From the NCBI RefSeq assembly GCF_041381155.1, contig NC_091134.1, positions 42,119,338 through 42,183,337 on the forward strand: a stretch of DNA of 64,000 bases. Reading direction: 5' to 3'. Below the pieces are notes generated by a model, which was not told where the DNA came from, ran no database searches, and saw nothing but the letters and a program-made list of their open reading frames with translations. This document shows, one piece after another, positions 46,301-58,584 of this stretch (the first letter of the stretch is position 1; every line of letters begins with the position of its first letter). The position numbers and the translations under genes are program-made. The DNA is from Argopecten irradians (lineage: Eukaryota > Mollusca > Bivalvia > Pectinida > Pectinidae).

Positions 46301-49166
46301 GTACTGTACGTACCCTTTCTAATCGCCAATCCGGAGCGTCTCCAGTATTGTCGTGCCAAATACGAAGGGTGTGCGGGACTCCGAGCGTCAGATTGGCTGT
46401 GACGTACTGAACCGCTCCCCGGGTATGATTTGTCCCCAATGAGATGTTCGCTTGGTAACCAGAAGTTCCACTGATGCTACAATACACGTGCGCTGTGGTA
46501 CCGGCGTCTCTGATGTCACTAGTTATTACCATTATAGTCCATAAAGAGGCTTAAAGAACAATTCAGTGGGAAGTGAGACATCATACGGTGGTATGATAGA
46601 TTCCGGTGAATATATATGTCACGGGGATCTGAGATTCAGTTACAGTTGATATTTCCTGATGTACATAGACAGTTTTGGAGTTTCAGACCAAAAAACAGTA
46701 AAATCATACTCTACATGTACATGTATAAACGAAGAAGGGTTGAAAGCTCGCTGTGACAAAAATCTATACAACCTTAGTTTATTGGCAAAAACATATATGT
46801 TGTCTATATTCACAGTTACTACCGTCGGGAAAACCCTACCAGACCACTAAGGCTGTCGTCATACTGTTCCCAATCTGATTTGGGAAATAAGTGGTGACAA
46901 CCCCAAACCCTTAATAGGCTCAATGTAATTGGCTTAAAGCCATACTGTACGTAACTATCAACAAAATGTCAAGTTAGATTCGACCCCAATTTTGTTAGTA
47001 TTTGTAGATGTAGTTGAAATTAAGTGATACATGTATTTAACTTACATTATATATAATAATAATAATAAAAATACTGTAAGAGGTATTTTCATAATTCCAA
47101 TTGTCCTGAAATCAGAGAACGATTTTTTAAGTGTTCCAGCAAAATTAATGTAGTGTAACTTACTTACTTTTTGAGAAAATCTACTTTTCGTGTCCCTATT
47201 TCTCTGATGCAAATATTCACTTTTGCCTTACTCGGAAGGTCTTTATCATTACGGTGTTTATTCCCGTTGAAAACAAGCGTTCTGACGCTCTTCGCGGGTT
47301 AAGTTCATTTTACGAATTTAAAGTCAACAATAGAAGCGGAACAATATCAAGAAACAATGCATTTTCAGCTCTAATACCGACATTAGGTCGGGCACAGAAC
47401 TCGATACCGGATAATAAGAATTTCCTGTAATGGTTGCAATAGGAAAATATTACGATGTCAGTAAATCAATGTTTATTTTCTTTCGTTTGATTCAATTTCT
47501 AAATTTGATGATTTGATCCCGAACATTCCAGTGACGTCACTTTTAGTAGGAGTGAATGAAACGGCAGTCAGTCCCGCCAAACAGTGACGTCACAATCACC
47601 GGAATGACGTCGCTTACATATTTCCCACAGTAGTAAAAAGGAGTACACACTCATTTGGTTTAGTGAATGCATCTTTTCTTGATCATCAAAGAAGCGTTTC
47701 GCTTTGAGCGAAATCATGTATATAACAAAGCATTTTGCTTTCGTTTTGAATGCCATCTTATATGTATAATGAAAAAGTTGCAGGATAAACAGAATACACG
47801 ATCAATATCTTACAATACAAGTTTTATTTTGGTGTCCACAGGGAAAACCGAGATGACTCGGCAAAACCTCCTTAACTCATCTCATCGCACAAACGATAGC
47901 AATATCGCTATTAATTACAGCAAAACAAAAATGTCCAACGTTGAAAATATTGAAAGTACATTCATTATTTACATAAACCAGCAATTAGAATAATCATTTA
48001 TTTCATCTAGACTAAATAATTTGCAAATCCCATACACCGTCTGCAAGGAGACGTCCTTGGCCTATCGCTAACCAAGATGCTCTCGATCGTGGTCTTATAT
48101 TATGTAACTTTTCATGGGATATTAAATCTAGATATATCTGATTTCGACAGTTGAATTTTTATGAACATGTGTAAAACAAGCAGTCTCAACTGCTATTCCG
48201 AGACCGTAAAATGCAATTTTGGTCACCTCAGCCAAAACACAGGGGCACGCAAATTATGACTGAAACGTTTACCAGTAATTTGATACGTATGTCATTAAAA
48301 GTATTGGAGACCTTTTTATATGCACGTGTATATCATGACGTTTCAAGTGGCTGCCCGTATTATTTTTTTGTGAAAAATGAATTATACATACATTGAAGTT
48401 ACGATTATTGCATTAAACGAAAATCATGACCCGCTCTCGGAAGAGTTCGGAGAGACGTTACGTAGTTACGGTATTCCATGTCGTTTACGGCATCGGCGTT
48501 ACAATGTCGGCTAACTTCGGCTTGTTTGACTTTTGGGACCCATCACTAGCGATGTTCAATATTTATTTGATTTTTATCAAAACTTTCCGAATCATTATCG
48601 CTCATCTTGACTGAGATTTAGTCCTTCTCTGCATGATTTACGACAGGATTTTTTTTCAACATTCTTCTAAATCATGAAAAAATAAGACGGATACGGATAT
48701 CGGGACTTTAAAAGCAATTCTGTATTTGTAAAATTACAGAGTTATCTGTCCTTGCGGGTAGGTATTAATTGTGACGTCATGTGTTTTTTAATGTAATGTT
48801 ATTCTTTTCATAGAAAATGACGTGAATTTCGGTCATAAAATTAAGGCGTCATAATGGATACCTTTAATTTAATTTCAAACAATTTGTATTGACAAAAGAA
48901 CAATGGGATCAGATAGCAGGCATTGTCTATATACATGTATGTATATCTTCTGCCTGGATACCTGTAATATGCAAAGATGGGATAGGAAGGTTGTATGTTG
49001 AATTTTACATCATTAACTCATAAACAAATGGATGCACGATTGATTTGACAAATAAGTTAACAGCACCCTAATCTACTCAATAGAATAAAGACGTTTTTTA
49101 CTTACCTGAAGTGGTTCCGGTAAGAGATAACAGTAAAATCCAGACCGCTGCCAATGAATCTCTCAT
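43366..49166 (-). CDS. PLAT-domain type I membrane protein, six exons
   Basis: Exons in gene order: 49166-49106, 46549-46314, 45802-45703, 45337-45110, 44692-44564, 43760-43366. All borders are GT/AG, phases agree throughout, and the product is 382 residues. Residues 1-20 form a signal peptide (MRDSLAAVWILLLSLTG). Residues 25-132 form a PLAT/LH2 domain with the family's marks: TSDIRDAGTTAHVY, the RIWHDN-DWRLERV segment, and the KRWLS strand. Residues 133-208 are beta-rich and unassigned. A short Cys-Trp-Cys segment and charged linker follow, then a transmembrane helix (about 269-292, AIGSVGAILLAVPIVLILL), basic stop-transfer residues and a 90-residue Pro/Ser-rich tail. Several NxS/T sequons lie on the outer side. 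PLAT domains bind lipids or proteins at membranes. The exon 3 donor (AAAG/GTCACG) is weak. I know no named family with this layout. Confidence 0.85.
43943..44300. mobile_element. MITE with CATACCT-type inverted ends in PLAT intron 5
   Basis: Ends GGTATTTTACTCTCATACCT and its inverse near GTAGGTATGATAGAATATACC. It is preceded by an inverted dimer (GGGATATTCTACCC... and ...GGGTAGAATATCCC) at 43858-43932. This copy is the most diverged of five, and it sits where the duplicated unit's right breakpoint falls, so it or its relative may have seeded the duplication. Confidence 0.5.
45906..46094. mobile_element. 189-bp MITE with GGGCCCAG inverted ends in PLAT intron 2
   Basis: Inverted ends of about 35 bases share GGGCCCAG, then AACATTCCTTAA. 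It is flanked by ATA on both sides, a likely 3-bp target duplication. The interior is AT-rich with CTTAA repeats. PIF/Harbinger-like by duplication size, which is an inference. Confidence 0.75.
46550..49105 (-). other. PLAT intron 1
   Basis: A 2.56-kb intron. It holds a short ATA microsatellite (47050-47070) and a cluster of palindromic CRE-like sites (GTGACGTCAC at about 47531 and 47585, GACGTCG near 47607, TGACGTCA near 48772). I see no exon in it; the short open stretches at 46659, 47667 and 48426 resemble nothing known. Confidence 0.6.
47525..47615. promoter_or_regulatory. CRE-like TGACGTCA cluster in PLAT intron 1
   Basis: Two full GTGACGTCAC palindromes and one TGACGTCG within 90 bases, 1.5 kb inside the gene from its first exon. 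CREB/ATF factors bind this octamer. The motif also occurs in local MITEs (for example 42727), so it may be transposon-derived. Confidence 0.3.
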
Positions 49167-50710
49167 TATTGTGTATTATGATGAATCAAAGCAGGAACTA
49201 TAGGTCAATAAGGTCATACAGTTGATGTGTTGAACATAGCCTGTGCCATCAGTGTGCACGTGCGCAGTCTTTCTCATTTAGCTTTGTCATGGATACCTTA
49301 TTTGGTGCTAATATGGCGTTTCGGGAATTTGAGGTAGCATGTGACATTTCATGCTAGCTTAACCAATCGATGTCTTCACCATCTTAAAGTGACACTGCTG
49401 ACTTGGCGTCCACGTGTTAACGTCGTTGACTACCAGGACAGTGCTAACCGGCTCACTCGTCGATGTCTCCACCTGCCGTGACGCAATGCACGTTCACAGT
49501 TTGACGTGTTGTTTTCGTGTTACACGCAACGTGTGTCAAGTGAAGTGGCGTTGCTGGTTGCTTGAAGCCCAATTGTTGGCTGGAACCGTTGTGTGTAAAT
49601 CGAATGCTCCGGATATCAGTGTTGTTACACGGTCGGTGTTACGTTTACACAACATGCAACCATGCGGGGTGCCAATGTTCGGATGTCATAAAGACTCCGC
49701 ACGTACTGAGTACGTAAATATATGTATCTGGTCTTCAGAATAAGTCACGCGCGCACGAGGTGTCGACTTGTTATTTTATATGTGCTATATTCGTTGAAAG
49801 GTTCTTACTCGCCTCAGTGAACACATCAAGCATTGTAAAGCCAGGATTCGTTGGTTTGTATGGTACTGGTAGCCGAGGACAAATAGTAGAAACACGATTT
49901 ATAGCAATACATTAAATTATTTACGATATCAACTCATTTACACTGAAAGATGATTTCACAGCATCCGCATTCATGCTTTTCCATATACCCATCTGAGGTT
50001 TGTTTGCATTCTGATATGATTCATATGACTTTGTAACGAATAGGTCATTACTGCTTTAGGAAGCACAATGGTTCTGATGGTTGTGAACTCTACAGCGTAT
50101 TGGAGTAATTACGACAGATACAGTTCATCTTCCAAACACAAAGCTTCGTCATTATGCCGTAATGGTGATATAATATCGAGTAACAGTAACTAAAATATAG
50201 AAATCTATTCAATTAGGCTTTGTCGATATGGTCCAAACGTTTTACTAACGTTACCCGATACTGATTTGTTAGAAAGCTATCATAACAACGGATCGTTATC
50301 GCAGTGTTTTGTGCAATGTATATTTATTAGGTTGATCACAACGCACATGGTAGTATACTGCAAATAAAACGAACATTGTTACATTTTGTTTTCTTTGACT
50401 CCTTTATGAACGACGTGTAAGCCCGTCGTATATATACAATTTTATCATCAGTTTGACATTAGGTCCGTATATCATCATCCTCGATATCCTAAAGGTTACT
50501 ATCAGTGTCGTAATATCTACTCCTGGACTATGCCATGGCAAAACTTAAGGCATTTCAAGAGAGAAAAACTGACAAATCACATGCTTAGAGAACAGGGAGC
50601 GACACCCAATAGTGAAGCGTTATTCGATTTTTCAAAGAACCAAACTGTTTCAACTATTGTCGCACACAGAGCCTTCAGTTTTCCTATGTCATATGATATT
50701 ACGACAGTGA
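49167..50710. other. Region upstream of PLAT exon 1
   Basis: Presumably contains the PLAT promoter on the minus strand, but I see no clear TATA box. A higher-GC stretch at 49390-49745 is open on + for 109 codons; no domain, splice signals or repeat identity are visible. Confidence 0.4.
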
Positions 50711-50712
50711 TA

Positions 50713-50949
50713 GTAACCCCTGGAATGTCGGGGATGGTCATAGATTGGTCATTGTACGACATGGACAGTATATAAGATCGGACCCCGTATAGCTACCCCT
50801 GGAATATCGGGGATGGTCATAGATTGGTCATTGTACGACATGGACAGTATATAAGATCGGACCCCGTATAGTAACCCCTGGAATATTGGGGATGGTCATA
50901 GATTGGTCATTGTACGACATGGACAGTATATAAGATCGGACCCCGTATA
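50713..50949. repeat. 79-bp unit in three tandem copies
   Basis: Units at 50713-50791, 50792-50870 and 50871-50949 differ at only a few positions. Each carries CAGTATATAAGATCGG, a good TATA-like box. Imperfect 30-35-bp repeats based on CGGTCC(T)CGTGC and ACGGTCCATCAC follow at 51067-51180. Confidence 0.9.
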
Positions 50950-51066
50950 ACATCCCTTTGGCACTACAATCATAACATATCGGATAAATATTCAGAAACA
51001 TAACAGAATTTAGACAGCGTCGGATATTTCGCTGAAATGTTGCGATTGTACGTTCCGTCCGACATA

Positions 51067-51182
51067 GATCGGCCCTCGTGCTACATGGTCCATCACTCAG
51101 ATTGATTCTCGTGCGGCACGGTCCAACTACCACATCGAGTCTAATATAACACGGTCCATCACAGATCGGTCCTCGTGCGTGA
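51067..51182. repeat. Imperfect 30-35 bp tandem repeats
   Basis: Four degenerate units with the pattern ATCGGYCCTCGTGC...ACGGTCCATCAC, directly after the 79-bp triplicate. Confidence 0.6.
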
Positions 51183-52600
51183 CACTCTTCCGCACGTCTC
51201 AGTTTCGACAAGTAGCGATAACTTAACGTAGCTCTGTACGATTAACCGATGTTAGATGATTAATCGTTCTAGATATCGCCCTCTGTTCGATTGCCTGCGT
51301 TTTGTGCTGGTGCGACATCTTTCGTTTATCGAAACTTTTCCTAATGGGTCGAAAGGACGTTATGTTCAAGTATTCCATGGCTTAGGACCTTTTCTGACAT
51401 GATCTGTCATATTTCGAGGCATCTTCGTCCAGTTTGGTCTTATTGCGATAAGATGTCAGTCTGTTAGTTCAACCCTCATTCGACTACTAAGACTCATTAT
51501 GACTGATATAAATTAGCCGCTTCTGTACGCCCCAATGAAATAAGTGACAGTATTCCAGGTTGTGATTCCAGTCCTATAGAAAACTTGACACTATATGGTA
51601 ATGTGCTTTAATAATACATCAAACCCATGATCCCTGAGAGGCCCTAAAAACAGGACCCTGTGTGGCATGTCGATGGTATCTGCACATCTATAGGCATAGT
51701 ATATAACTTACCAATCAATATTACAGTACGTATGCTCATCCAAAACATATTGTACCCATCAATGAGTTTCCGCAGTATTACTATCATAGTCACCCTAACA
51801 AAAGACTTTACTTCACACTCATCCATGTCAATTGTCTGAAAGATGAATCTTTTCCGTAATATCACCGTTGAACAGACGAGCTGAAGACCAATATTTCAGA
51901 CTATCGACGGTTCACGCTCATTTACAATGTAAACGTTCACGGTTGAAATATTTATCAGTTTGTTTTTCGAACGTAACTGGATGAATTCCAAAAGTATGAT
52001 GTAGATGAAATGATTGTAAACCGAACTGTTAGATACTTGATGATAAGAGTTCTAAAACATCAATAATTAGTGTGTGACTGTCACGGTAATCAGTGATGTT
52101 GAAATGATAGTGTTAGCACTGTTCGCACGTATAAATATCAACAATATTCAAAGCTCTACACACAGATATTGACATACCCATTCAGACATAGAACTCTCAC
52201 ATCTCCCATACAGATACATGTAATATGATATTATCATTAAGACATTGAACTCATAACAATTCCCAACGTTCTCGTAAAGGTATCAACGTTCTCACATTCC
52301 CGAACAGAAATTCAAATTATTTGTATTTCCATATGTATGATAAAAGCTTCTGCATGACCCTAATTGATGTTCCCAAAATATGTAGTCTTGTCATCCATGG
52401 AATTCACAGATAGATTTTGGTTGGAGTATTTTGTTGATATTTCCATGGCAGTAAGTTTAACACAGACATCCACTATTCCACATTTCTGGCACTCTTCTAC
52501 AGATATTCTACATCTTCTACATCCCTAAACACATCCCAGACTATGCTTTATACACGTACTGACAATGCTGATATAGCAAGGTTTTAATTGTATTTATAAT
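51183..52600. other. No gene seen
   Basis: AT-rich sequence with no open frame supported by motif or splice sites. The only structure noticed is a loose inverted pair around ACGGTTCACG and CGTTCACGG near 51908-51946. Confidence 0.5.
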
Positions 52601-52604
52601 GATA

Positions 52605-52873
52605 CGGTCGCCTTCTAGCTTCACAGTGCCACAGTCCGATAGAGAGGCAGACCAGCAAGTCCGGGTTCGCGGGTCGAGCCCGGCTGGCGGCACATTGTCG
52701 AGTTACACCGATATTTCCCAATGGAAAGGAACTAGGAAAATCGAAGGTTCCTCTCGTTGTTCTTACCTCCTAGGATAACCACTAAGTTTAGCTCTTGGTT
52801 AATTAATTGTCTTTGTCTGTATTGTCTGTAAAAATGAAAATGATTTCAAAATAAAAAAAAAAAAATTAAAAAA
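52605..52873 (+). mobile_element. tRNA-headed SINE with A-rich tail
   Basis: The head contains an A-box-like segment and a B-box-like GGGTCGAGCCCGG at about 52666-52680, typical of pol III promoters. A 150-base body follows and the 3' end is an A-rich tail (52848-52873). The tail may be two-part: AAGTTTAGCTCTTGGT at 52782 is echoed as AAGTTTATCTCTTGGT at 52874. Confidence 0.6.
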
Positions 52874-52879
52874 AAGTTT

Positions 52880-54100
52880 ATCTCTTGGTGTCATCAAAAC
52901 TTTCACCATCGGATTGGTTTATCCAGGATATGGTTGTTTCAATAGCAAAGCTCCGAGGACTTACGTTAAGCGGTTATCTGATCTTGGCATCGCCTGCTGG
53001 ATGGAATGTTAAAGCAAGTTATCAACAAATGTCTACTCTTTGCGATGCTATTTCCTTTTGTCACCAAGACAACATCTCAATAGACAAACCTTGAGAAGCC
53101 AGAAACTGATTCTCTTTGACTGAGTTTGAATTATTAGATATTAAACTAATTAGAATGTCGTCATTTATCGACTTAAGAATTATCAAAGACTGACTAAAGC
53201 TTGATTCTTTGTGATTATCAAGTGTTATTAGCATCTTGTTTCTTCATTCCTATGAGCTAGCGTGTATTAATTAGTTTACATGTGAGCCTTACGCAATATA
53301 CAAAAGAAAATGCACTCTTTTTTTATGCTGTCATTTCACTGTAGATATCAAAGCTGGTCTTTGGTAAAAAATCAAACGAAAGACATTACTATAAAACTTA
53401 TCTTGACTATTTAACATGTAGAACCATCCAACTGCATAGTTCTACAGCAAGGTTTTGTCGCCGCGGCATGCTGTTGAATGAGTGACGTCTCCGTTGTGTA
53501 CCTGCTCTATTTATTTCTACACAATGCATTTGTAGGGGGCTCTCTGACGGCCTGGGAAGCAAAATGTTCTTCGAGACAAGTTGATGACTACATAAAAGAT
53601 GTTTTTAGTCATGAGACGACACTGCTATATAAGTAGCAGGGACAAGTATGTGTGCTAAAGATTCCAGATTTAAACTTACGGACGCTTCGAGCGAAGCTTG
53701 TCGACGAGAGGGGTAACGTGACTATTCTTTGGATATGGATATTCCATCTGCAAACTCAACTAATTAACTTTGTGGCGGTGCAGTTGAGTATCGAATATTT
53801 TGAATGAAAGATCGTTACAGCATGTAATCCGGTCACTGCATGTTACAATTGTTGGACCACTAAAACCACCAGCAAAGCTTGGCCTCTATGAAGAGTTAGA
53901 GCCTATGTATTATACAGAGTACTATCCCGAGATCCTAAACCAGACATCTATCTGTCATAATGTCTAAGTCTGGTGTCAGGGCCAGAGTATCTCGGGCTAA
54001 CAGAGTACCTGCTGCCCTCATTGCATGATCGTAAAAGACGAGCTAAGTCCTTATCGTTTCTTAGCCTCTGCTCCCGTGCCATGATATTCCTGTTGACGCT
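52880..54100. other. No gene seen
   Basis: Short open stretches on both strands lack recognisable domains or splice borders. Confidence 0.45.
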
Positions 54101-54135
54101 CAGTAAAAAAATGAAATGGGCCGACTGAAAGTACT
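54100..54135. repeat. Dispersed repeat core ATGAAATGGGCCGACTG, first copy
   Basis: AAAATGAAATGGGCCGACTG recurs at 58420-58438, so it marks an interspersed repeat; the extent of this copy cannot be fixed from two occurrences. Confidence 0.45.
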
Positions 54136-54794
54136 GCTGCGGTAAAACTTCTGGATGATAGGAGTTGATTCGAGTGTTAAAGATTGATAAGTCAATGGTT
54201 ATTTTATCAGTATAACTGCAAATTGGAAAACGATCCAAAGAAAACAGGACTTAAACTAAGGCTGAAAAACTAATACAAATAATTGTTTTTTTATTTGGTC
54301 GTAATAATTTATCACATTGATTTATTTTCTCACATTTTGTACAGGTCCAGTTATTCTAAATACACATAATGCATTTCAGTGCAGAACCTTCAATCAAAGA
54401 GGAAGTATTTATGTTGTCAAGTTTATATAAAGAAAAGTTTCAGCATTATGGTGACTTGTAATGTCAAATTAAATTGATTTTTTTTTGTTAAAAACTAAAC
54501 AGGCATTCTTCAGATATCAAGAAAAAACTTACTGGTTATATTATATATATAAAATCTCATATAATGTTTAAGCGATACCGTACACGTATTTGACCTTTAA
54601 TGACTAATATGAATGACATCAAGGATTTCCTTTTTAACAAAAATGCATCTAGCAAGTTTAAGAACACCATACTATCTATAAGTACAAAATTTAATGGTTG
54701 TCAGACCGTGTAACATATATAACTAACGTATATTGTCATAAAGGATGACTTTCATGCTTCATAACTTCACGAATACTACTTTGGCAACATATCA

Positions 54795-54832
54795 GGGAGA
54801 AAGAGGGGAAAGAGAGAGAAAGAGAGAGAAAA
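54795..54832. repeat. GA-rich simple repeat
   Basis: GAGAAAGAGGGGAAAGAGAG and following purine-only sequence. Confidence 0.8.
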
Positions 54833-55216
54833 AATCTCTGTCAGCTATCAGCTGTTTACCGGTATATGCTTTATCAAGTTTCAAGTACATGAATGTATAT
54901 ATATTAACTAAAGAACTAAATAACCTGAGTTAATTAACTAAACGACATGTAAATGGCACGAAGGATGTTTTTTGTCAAAACATGTTAATATTTTTTTCTC
55001 TATGTCTATCAAGTTTGTAGTACATTACAACATATATTCTAACAAACGGTAACGGCACGAGTTACCTAAATGACAGATATTGTCATCAGTGTCCTTTTCT
55101 AACTACAATTTGTAAATATCTTCTTATTAAACATTATGGAAAGTTGTTCAGCAAAATTTGGAGCAAGGATAGGTCCAAAATTCGGATCGCAAATTCACTC
55201 AGAAATTTTACTTTGA

Positions 55217-55337
55217 CATGATAATTTGCTTTGAAATTTGACTATTGGTTCCAAAACTGTTTTCATAAAGCTTGAACATGATAATTTACTTTGAAATATG
55301 AATATTGGTAGAAATACTGTTCTTATAAGGCTTGGTT
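55217..55337. repeat. 60-bp tandem pair
   Basis: ACATGATAATTTGCTTTGAA through AAGCTTGA is followed directly by a diverged second copy. The lead-in TTCACTCAGAAATTTTACTT recurs near 55717 as TTCACTCAGCAATTTTACTT. Confidence 0.7.
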
Positions 55338-55339
55338 CA

Positions 55340-56300
55340 AGAAAAACATAATTGTAATATATGAATTAATGAAGGATAGTGACACGCTTACTTTTTACTG
55401 TTTTGATGAATTGATACAAATCTATCAGATTAGTACTAATTTTGTGGAATATCACGGTTTTAGTATCTGCTATCAGAGAATACCTGAATTAGGCTGGACT
55501 CTGAAATATGTCAAATTTGTTTCCTACTTACATTAAATATTTCATATTGATCTGTACAATGTAATGAAAAAAATAACATACTCCTACCGGGAGGAGAAGA
55601 TGGGAAGACTTAATTAGTTCAGTCGAATCATTTGAAATGGGTTGATATTTCTAAAATTTCCTTTACAGTAACGAAAATTATAAGCTTCAGTGGTTTCATA
55701 TATATATTATAGCAGATTCACTCAGCAATTTTACTTTGACATGATAATTTACTCTGAAAAAAACATTGTGTTTACAAATTATATAAGTACATTTGCCTAG
55801 TACAGAATAGTACGTACATGTATTACAATTTCATTTATATTTTAAACACCTCCGAATTTTCATTTCATTTGCATAAACAACCAAACGATAAGATTTCGTT
55901 ATAAAATGACACTTAATCCTCTAAACAATAGAACAGCCAACTCTAGATCACTGCTTATTGTTTTGATATTTTCCAAAAGAATTTATGATTTGTCCTTCCT
56001 TATATGTACATATTTTCTACTTGTCAAATTTTTGAAATTGATATTTATATATTATGTTTCTCTATACAATGTATTTGTCAAAGAGAACTAATAAAGAAAC
56101 TTGATGTGGTCATGATCAATGTATCACACCTTCACGCTTGGCTGCACACTGCTACAGATACGAAGAGATGTATATATGGGGTGGTTATCTATCCTTTAAT
56201 CTTTGAAATATCTTTCTCGAAAACCCAGCTCCCTACCGCTCCGAACCGCTGTAATTGAAAATGTGTATGAGCAAGGGACGTCAGAAACATTATATAATAT
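55340..56300. other. No gene seen
   Basis: AT-rich. The frame at 55906-56091 is hydrophobic but has no family resemblance or splice context. Confidence 0.45.
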
Positions 56301-56324
56301 GTGTTGAGAATATGTATAACAGTA

Positions 56325-56425
56325 TTTACATTAAAACCTATCTATTAAAACCACCCAGTGGTCCGAGTAAAAGTGGTCTTAATAGCGAGGTGGTCTTAAT
56401 TCTGAGGTGGACCAGGTTTCTTCTA
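56325..56425. mobile_element. Possible pogo/Tigger-like transposon end
   Basis: CCTATCTATTAAAACCACC, then GTGGTCTTAATAGCGAGGTGG, resembles the 'TATAACGAC...TATAGCGAGG' layout of Tc1/mariner-pogo termini. No second end or transposase is found. Confidence 0.3.
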
Positions 56426-56539
56426 TGATCATGACGATCAAGAACAGAAACTCTGTATCCTAGCTGACCGGTACATAATATATGTACTGTATTTTTGTTT
56501 CAAAATTGAAATTTTATGAAAAATGCAATATACATGTAT

Positions 56540-56590
56540 ATATAAATGTATATTATATATATATATATTTTTTTATTTTTTTGTTCAATT
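56540..56590. repeat. AT microsatellite
   Basis: TATATA runs followed by a T tract. Confidence 0.8.
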
Positions 56591-56599
56591 TTTTGCATT

Positions 56600-58040
56600 T
56601 AACACATTTACAAATACATGGGACATCAACATAAACTTGACATGACATATACATTACATTTATATAAAAAACATAAGAAACATAACATAGCATGCTGAGT
56701 ATGTACATGTACGTGTGGGGAAAAAAACCAGTTTGATATATTTTTGGTTAAGATAAATTTGCAAATTACTATATTTGATCAATTAGTTTTGTCGGCCATT
56801 AGAATCTTAATCATATCATATTTTAATGCATGCGTATCTAATCAAAACCAATAATTTACAAATATTTTTTAAAGATTGATAAATTAGGGACATATAATGA
56901 CTATACCATTTATTTCTAGAGCATAGACATATTTTTTTTCATTAAATTAAGTTAATGGTGTGTGCTTACTTAAATCTTAAACTGAATTTCACTGAAGTAA
57001 TTGTTGACAATCTAAATGAAAATACTTTTTCTAGACATTACTTTCTATTATGTTTTAATTATAATTCAAATACATATCGTTAGTTTAATCAGAGATTTAG
57101 ATAGTTATTAAATTATCTATGTCTCTGGTTAAATTATCACATAGTATCACCTGAGGTAAATGAGAATCTATGTGTTTTAAAATTGGTATTGATCTGTGTA
57201 AATTATTATTAATATTTACGTAAATCGATTTTAATTACCCCGCCATGTGCAATGATTGGTCAAATAATAACTTACGATCACAATCGGTAAAGTGTTTGAA
57301 AGACTACTGTGCAATAGTCAAGCGTACTTTTAACTAATGCAAAACACCGATTGTTTACCGCAACAAAAATAGATGACACATCTATTGAAATGAGATGATT
57401 GACGTACGGTACTTCATAAATATCTGAAATAAGATCAATATATCTCATACATTAAAGAATTTTAATTCCATTGGCGTTACACGTATGAGAAAGAACTGCC
57501 TAAATCGTTCGATCTCGCCACCAGAGCTATCGAAAGAACGTTGCATTACTTGTGGTTTCGATCACGTCAACTGCCAGTCACAAGTATGCAAATGATGGCG
57601 ATTAACACTCTCCTAGTACAGGTAGATAATCTGATAATTAGGTCGACGGAAACAAAAGACTGACTGTTGTTACCTACGGGTAGTTGTTCACGGGTTGCTG
57701 CGTGCGGGAAGGTGAGGCACAGCGAGGTGTGAAGTCACATGTGCCTGTGGTCATAATCAAATGGTCAATTAGTGTTAATTTAGTGGTCGTTGGGACTATT
57801 AAAATTGGTCGTAAAACGGAATAGCGGTGTGATTGTATTTCTGAAGAGAAAAAAAAATCGGAACTGAAAATAAGTTGCCGTATTATTTATAGTGGGATGT
57901 TCGTAATTTAGTGTATATGCTATACATGTCTATGTTTGGAATAAACTTTTGGAAAATAAAAATAAAATAAAACAAAAATAAATATAAAGACAAAATAAAG
58001 AATATTTTCAAGCATGGTGAATTAACAACAAATAAAAATA
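56600..58040. other. No gene seen
   Basis: Very AT-rich to 57230, then mixed sequence. A loose inverted pair CACAATCGGTAAAGTG / CACCGATTGTTTACCG lies at 57278-57362. Confidence 0.45.
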
Positions 58041-58047
58041 TGAAATA

Positions 58048-58140
58048 AAAAAAAAAAAAAAAAAAATTAACCTGTCGCTACAAGGGTTGAACCCGGGCCG
58101 TCAGCTTAGAAAGCTCAGGACTTACCACGACACCACTTGT
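58048..58140 (-). mobile_element. tRNA-like SINE head on minus strand beside an A/T run
   Basis: On the minus strand a good B box (GGGTTCAACCC, 58084-58094) lies about 40 bases after an A-box-like GTGGTGTCGTGG. A stretch of 18-20 T follows directly, which could act as a pol III stop. The acceptor and T stems do not pair well, so this is not a working tRNA gene. Confidence 0.45.
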
Positions 58141-58339
58141 ACCTGTTGCTTGCATTTGGAATATTATTAACTTAGTAATGAAATGCAGTTCACTATATTT
58201 TCTTATTTTCTTCGCAATCCACTTAAAATGATATTGATGCTGCTGAATAAGTTTACAGAATGATTCTAAACTAGTTTATATTGTATCTGGGTGCAAATTA
58301 CAACTACATATACCACAAATGTGTGGTTATTCAGTTTAT

Positions 58340-58510
58340 TCTTCACGACACCAGCCGGGGGGGTAAAAAGCTAGTTCCGGAATTGCGATACCAATACTGG
58401 TAAAACCAAGTTTTACCGTAAAAATGAAATGGGCCGACTGGCTCACTATAATGTGATCGGGTTGGATGTGATGGTCAGTGTGTTCGACAGCATCCGCCGA
58501 TGAAGAACAT
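58340..58510. repeat. Dispersed repeat with core ATGAAATGGGCCGACTG, second copy
   Basis: Shares its core with 54108-54127. The surrounding CGACACCAGCCGGGG and ATAATGTGATCGGGTTGGATG look repeat-like, but the limits are uncertain. Confidence 0.35.
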
Positions 58511-58584
58511 GCTAAAATAGGCAATAAATTTAAACTTAATCAAGCACTTGACAAAAACTCGTTGAGCTGATCTTACTAAGTGAC

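Noticed and set aside
49414-49743. 109-codon + strand frame upstream of the PLAT gene
   Set aside because: Higher GC but no domain, no splice context and no repeat relative; chance cannot be excluded.
58070-58140. tRNA gene on minus strand
   Set aside because: Good B box, but acceptor and T stems do not pair; better explained as a SINE head.
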